NCBI GenBank assembly: GCA_009103225.1
Contig: RHPI01002069.1
Coordinates: 956,802 to 1,020,801 of the forward strand
DNA length: 64,000 bases
Origin: Chlorokybus atmophyticus
Taxonomy: Eukaryota; Streptophyta; Chlorokybophyceae; Chlorokybales; Chlorokybaceae
Direction of reading: 5' to 3'
The stretch's first letter is position 1; every line of letters starts with the position of its first letter. Positions 61,348-64,000 of the stretch are shown here, one piece after another. The translations under genes and the position numbers were made by a program. The notes beneath the pieces were generated by a model. The model saw nothing but the letters and a program-made list of their open reading frames with translations, searched no databases and was not told the DNA's origin.

Positions 61348-64000
61348 ATGGCTGTAGAGGTGGCCGGCGGTAGGGGCGGCTGCGAGTTGGCATTGGAGGC
61401 GGGGGACGGCGGCAAGAACGAGTCATCTGCTTCAGTTGATATGGTATGCGTCATGGGCACAGCTTGCATGGTGGTACTTGTTCAAGACTTGTTTGAAACG
61501 ACCATGAGCTGGCATGAAGAGCATGTTATGTGCATGTCTACATGCCGGCATACACATAACATGCTCTTCATGCCGGCTAGCAATGCCGGTATACAATGCA
61601 CGCAGCAGCGCAGCCCCAGTAGTTGATGCATTAGCAGTGTTGTTGCTATGGAATGCTGAATGATGTGCATCAGCTTGGTTGCTATTTGCAAGCAGGTTCA
61701 GACGTTTGTTGCTCTACCGTCGCCTGAGCAGACAATGCAGCAGCACTGTAGTACTTCTTGGTCAGCGCACAAAGTCTTGCTTCATTTTGTTAGCTGCGGG
61801 TGTGTCGCCTTCATTTGCTAATCTCCTGTCGCTTGCAGGGCAAACGACACCAGTTGGATGTTGACGAAGCTCCATCATCACAAATGACTGGTAATGCGCG
61901 TCTGTGCTTGCTCTTTTGTTTGCCGAGTTGTGCTGGTCAGTATGCTGCGTTGATAGCCATACTCGATTATTGGGCAAGCTGATTGTGGCAATGTGGCACA
62001 GAGGATGTCACGCGGACAGCAGCAGCAAGCAACAACTGGCTGCGGCGCAGCACCACCAGCACGAATGATGGCAGCGAGTGTCCTAGCCCTGTGCATGTAC
62101 GCAGCAGATACTGGTCATGTTGTATCGACATACTTGAGTGCCTTGCATTCAGCCGTCTTGCCATGTTCCGTGCAGAATGGCACCATGCCCGCATTATGGC
62201 CTGGCCAGATGGCCGATGACCTCGCACGCCTCAGGCACGACCTCAGCCCCATGGTCGCCGCCGCATATGTCCTTGGTGATGAGCAGGATGGCGCTGCCAT
62301 CAATGCAGTTATTACAAAACTGGAAGAGCTTCAGGTAAGCTAGTGGAATCTTTGGCCTCTCACTCAATGTGCACATGTTGAACACGACCTGTTGACCTTG
62401 CTCTATATAGAGCCAGTCCAGGATGCAAGGTGCCGCCATTGCAGGAGTTTTAGAAAAGATGACCGCTCGTTTGAGGGATCAGGTACTGCGTGCTACATCC
62501 TGCAGAAGGCCTACGTTTGCGATGTTTGCTAGTCTCTGATGGCAATGTGCTGGAGAACAACTTACCACATAATGTTGCGCTGGCCATGCAGGCAATGGCT
62601 ACAGACGCCACCCTTACAGCTGCAGCAGCTGAGGTCAAGCGGTTGCGTGCGGAGGTCTCTCGCCATGCAGCCGCCTTTCGGGACTGCGAAGACGCACTGG
62701 CCTCACGTGATGAAACAGCTCAAAGCCTTGCAGCTGAGGTCAGTTGGGTATACCCCGTCATACTAGCGTGTTGTAGGTGCCTACTAACAAGGAATGGTGG
62801 GCAGCTGTGTGTAGTTAAGGCAGAGCTGGATGTAGCAAACTCGCGGATTGCAAAACTTGCCGTCGATGAGGGTGCTGCGGAGCAACTGGCGCAGATGCAG
62901 CAGGCACTGCGAGAGTCAAAAGAGGGACTGGCCGCTGCTGAGGAGCAGTTGGCGCACTTGAAGGCTGACTCTGCTGACAAGGACGCCATGTTGCTGCAAG
63001 CCGTGGAGAAGGTAACAATACCAACAGATGCTTGTGCTGAGTGTCACTGCCATACGACAGAAGCAGTTGTCAGTATGGTGACTAGCAACTTGTTGGCGGT
63101 GTAGTGCACCTTCAGATGCCTACAGTTTGTTGAACGCTTCCCTGATAACTACTTGCCTGCAACCAAGCTGATGTTGATGGGAGTTGCTGGATTGGTACTG
63201 GGTGCATCAAGTTGTGATGTTCTTCAAGCGACCAGTTGTGCCAGCGTTGATAGCAACTACATGACTGCTGCAGGTTGAGACTTTGCGCGTGGACCTTGCT
63301 AATGCAGAGACGCTTGATGCTGCAAAGCTGGCAGAGATAAGATCACTGCGTGCTCAGGTGCCCCTCCTTTACCGAAAATGCTGTTGTGCTGGCCTATTCG
63401 ATGCGCTTTTGCAGCAAGAGCATGCAGTTGACAATGCCAGATTGGTGAATTCAGGTGAGAGCAAAAACGCAAGAGCTGGAGTTTTCTCAAGAAAAGGCCC
63501 GGTTACACGAGGAGGTACGTACGCTTCAACATGCTTTGCACATAAGCACTCAACACCAGTGTCAAAGTTATAGTCTGATAAGCAACATGTGTAGGTTGCT
63601 GCCAAGCTCCGTGAGGAGCTTCAGTCGCAGACCTCACAACAGCAGGAGCAAAGCGAGCGCATGGATCAGGTGGAGCAGGCCCTCTCCGAGGCGCGTTCAC
63701 GCGCTGCGGAGATGGAGAGCAATGCCTTGTCTATGGCTTCCATGCTCACAGAGTCTGGCCTCACCAGCCCCGAGAAAGCAGTAAGTATAGCAAGAACGTG
63801 GTAATGAGTAGATGCCCGCAAGGCTGCTCACTGTTACCAACCCTGACTTCAGGCAGTGAGCGAAGAGCTGGCGGAGGAACTTGCAGAAGCTCGACGCCAG
63901 CTGGCAGAGGCTCGGGCCACGAACCATGTGCAGTCTGTTCAATTGCAAACGCGAGAGTCAGAGTTGGCTGGACTGGCGGCATCCCTGTACCGTCTGCAGA
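61348..64000 (+). CDS. Long coiled-coil protein, 3' end outside window
   Basis: Eleven exons visible: 61348-61443, 61839-61890, 62002-62096, 62176-62334, 62411-62482, 62592-62738, 62820-63011, 63274-63357, 63455-63514, 63595-63780, 63853-64000+; about 430 codons so far. From residue ~100 on it is almost pure heptad-repeat coiled coil: AAAAEVKRLRAEVSRHAA, QMQQALRESKEGLAAAEEQL, VETLRVDLANAETLDAAKL, KLREELQSQTSQQQEQSERM. No motor, GRIP or other named domain is seen yet. It could be a golgin, centrosomal/basal-body or cytoskeletal protein; the missing C-terminus would decide. The start is the first ATG of an acidic/Gly-rich leader and is uncertain. Exon 7 follows a consensus CTACTAAC branch site. 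Confidence 0.85.
61507..61578. repeat. 72-nt inverted repeat (hairpin) in intron
   Basis: The left arm GGCATGAAGAGCATGTTATG pairs perfectly with CATAACATGCTCTTCATGCC. The arms extend to ~32 nt with about four mismatches and a very short loop. It is located in intron 1 of the coiled-coil gene. Confidence 0.9.

Overview
This is nuclear DNA from an intron-rich eukaryote, most likely a green-lineage alga. The case for a photosynthetic host is a complete UDP-sulfoquinovose synthase (SQD1) with an apparent plastid transit peptide and an ACHT-type plastid thioredoxin. A possible F-box/PP2-like protein, a LarB-like AIR carboxylase and a plant-type serine hydrolase fit the same lineage. Genes are built from many short exons with introns of about 60-1000 nt (GT-AG, plus five GC-AG). 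Two genes have TGTAA, the usual chlorophyte polyadenylation signal, 50-60 nt after the stop. I cannot name the species. All gene models were spliced by hand from sequence: exon phases were checked at every junction, but no transcript evidence was available.

Layout. 0-10.5 kb: CIAO1 (-), LarB-like AIR carboxylase (+), plastid-type alpha/beta hydrolase (-), a small doubtful gene (+), F-box protein (-). 10.5-15.4 kb: AT-rich, gene-poor DNA. 15.4-23 kb: TSR2 (-), an unresolved small gene (+), ACHT thioredoxin (+), SGNH/PC-esterase-like membrane protein (-). 24.4-31.3 kb: one Ty3/gypsy chromovirus with two LTRs (about 98% alike) and a 5-bp target-site duplication, decayed by frameshifts and stops. 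32.6-37.5 kb: Maf-like pyrophosphatase (-) and Sec14-like protein (+). 38.6-42.7 kb: borealin-like protein (-) and MYND-CS protein (+). 43.1-49.6 kb: an unrecognised repeat protein (-) and HOP2 (+). 50.8-58.5 kb: SQD1 (-) and Integrator subunit 6 (+). 61.3 kb to the edge: a coiled-coil protein (+), cut off by the window end.

The genes alternate strictly as divergent pairs (- then +), so most start regions are shared by two genes (about 110-1000 bp) and most 3' ends converge. The products are mainly unrelated housekeeping functions: cytosolic Fe-S assembly, ribosome biogenesis, chromosome passenger complex, meiotic pairing, RNA processing and plastid metabolism. I see no operon-like pathway. 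The most novel items are the transmembrane, Pro/Ser/Gln-rich protein with a duplicated ~30-residue motif (43.1-47.0 kb), the MYND-CS fusion, the possible F-box/PP2-like fusion, the raised share of GC-AG introns, and several long palindromes in or next to shared promoters.
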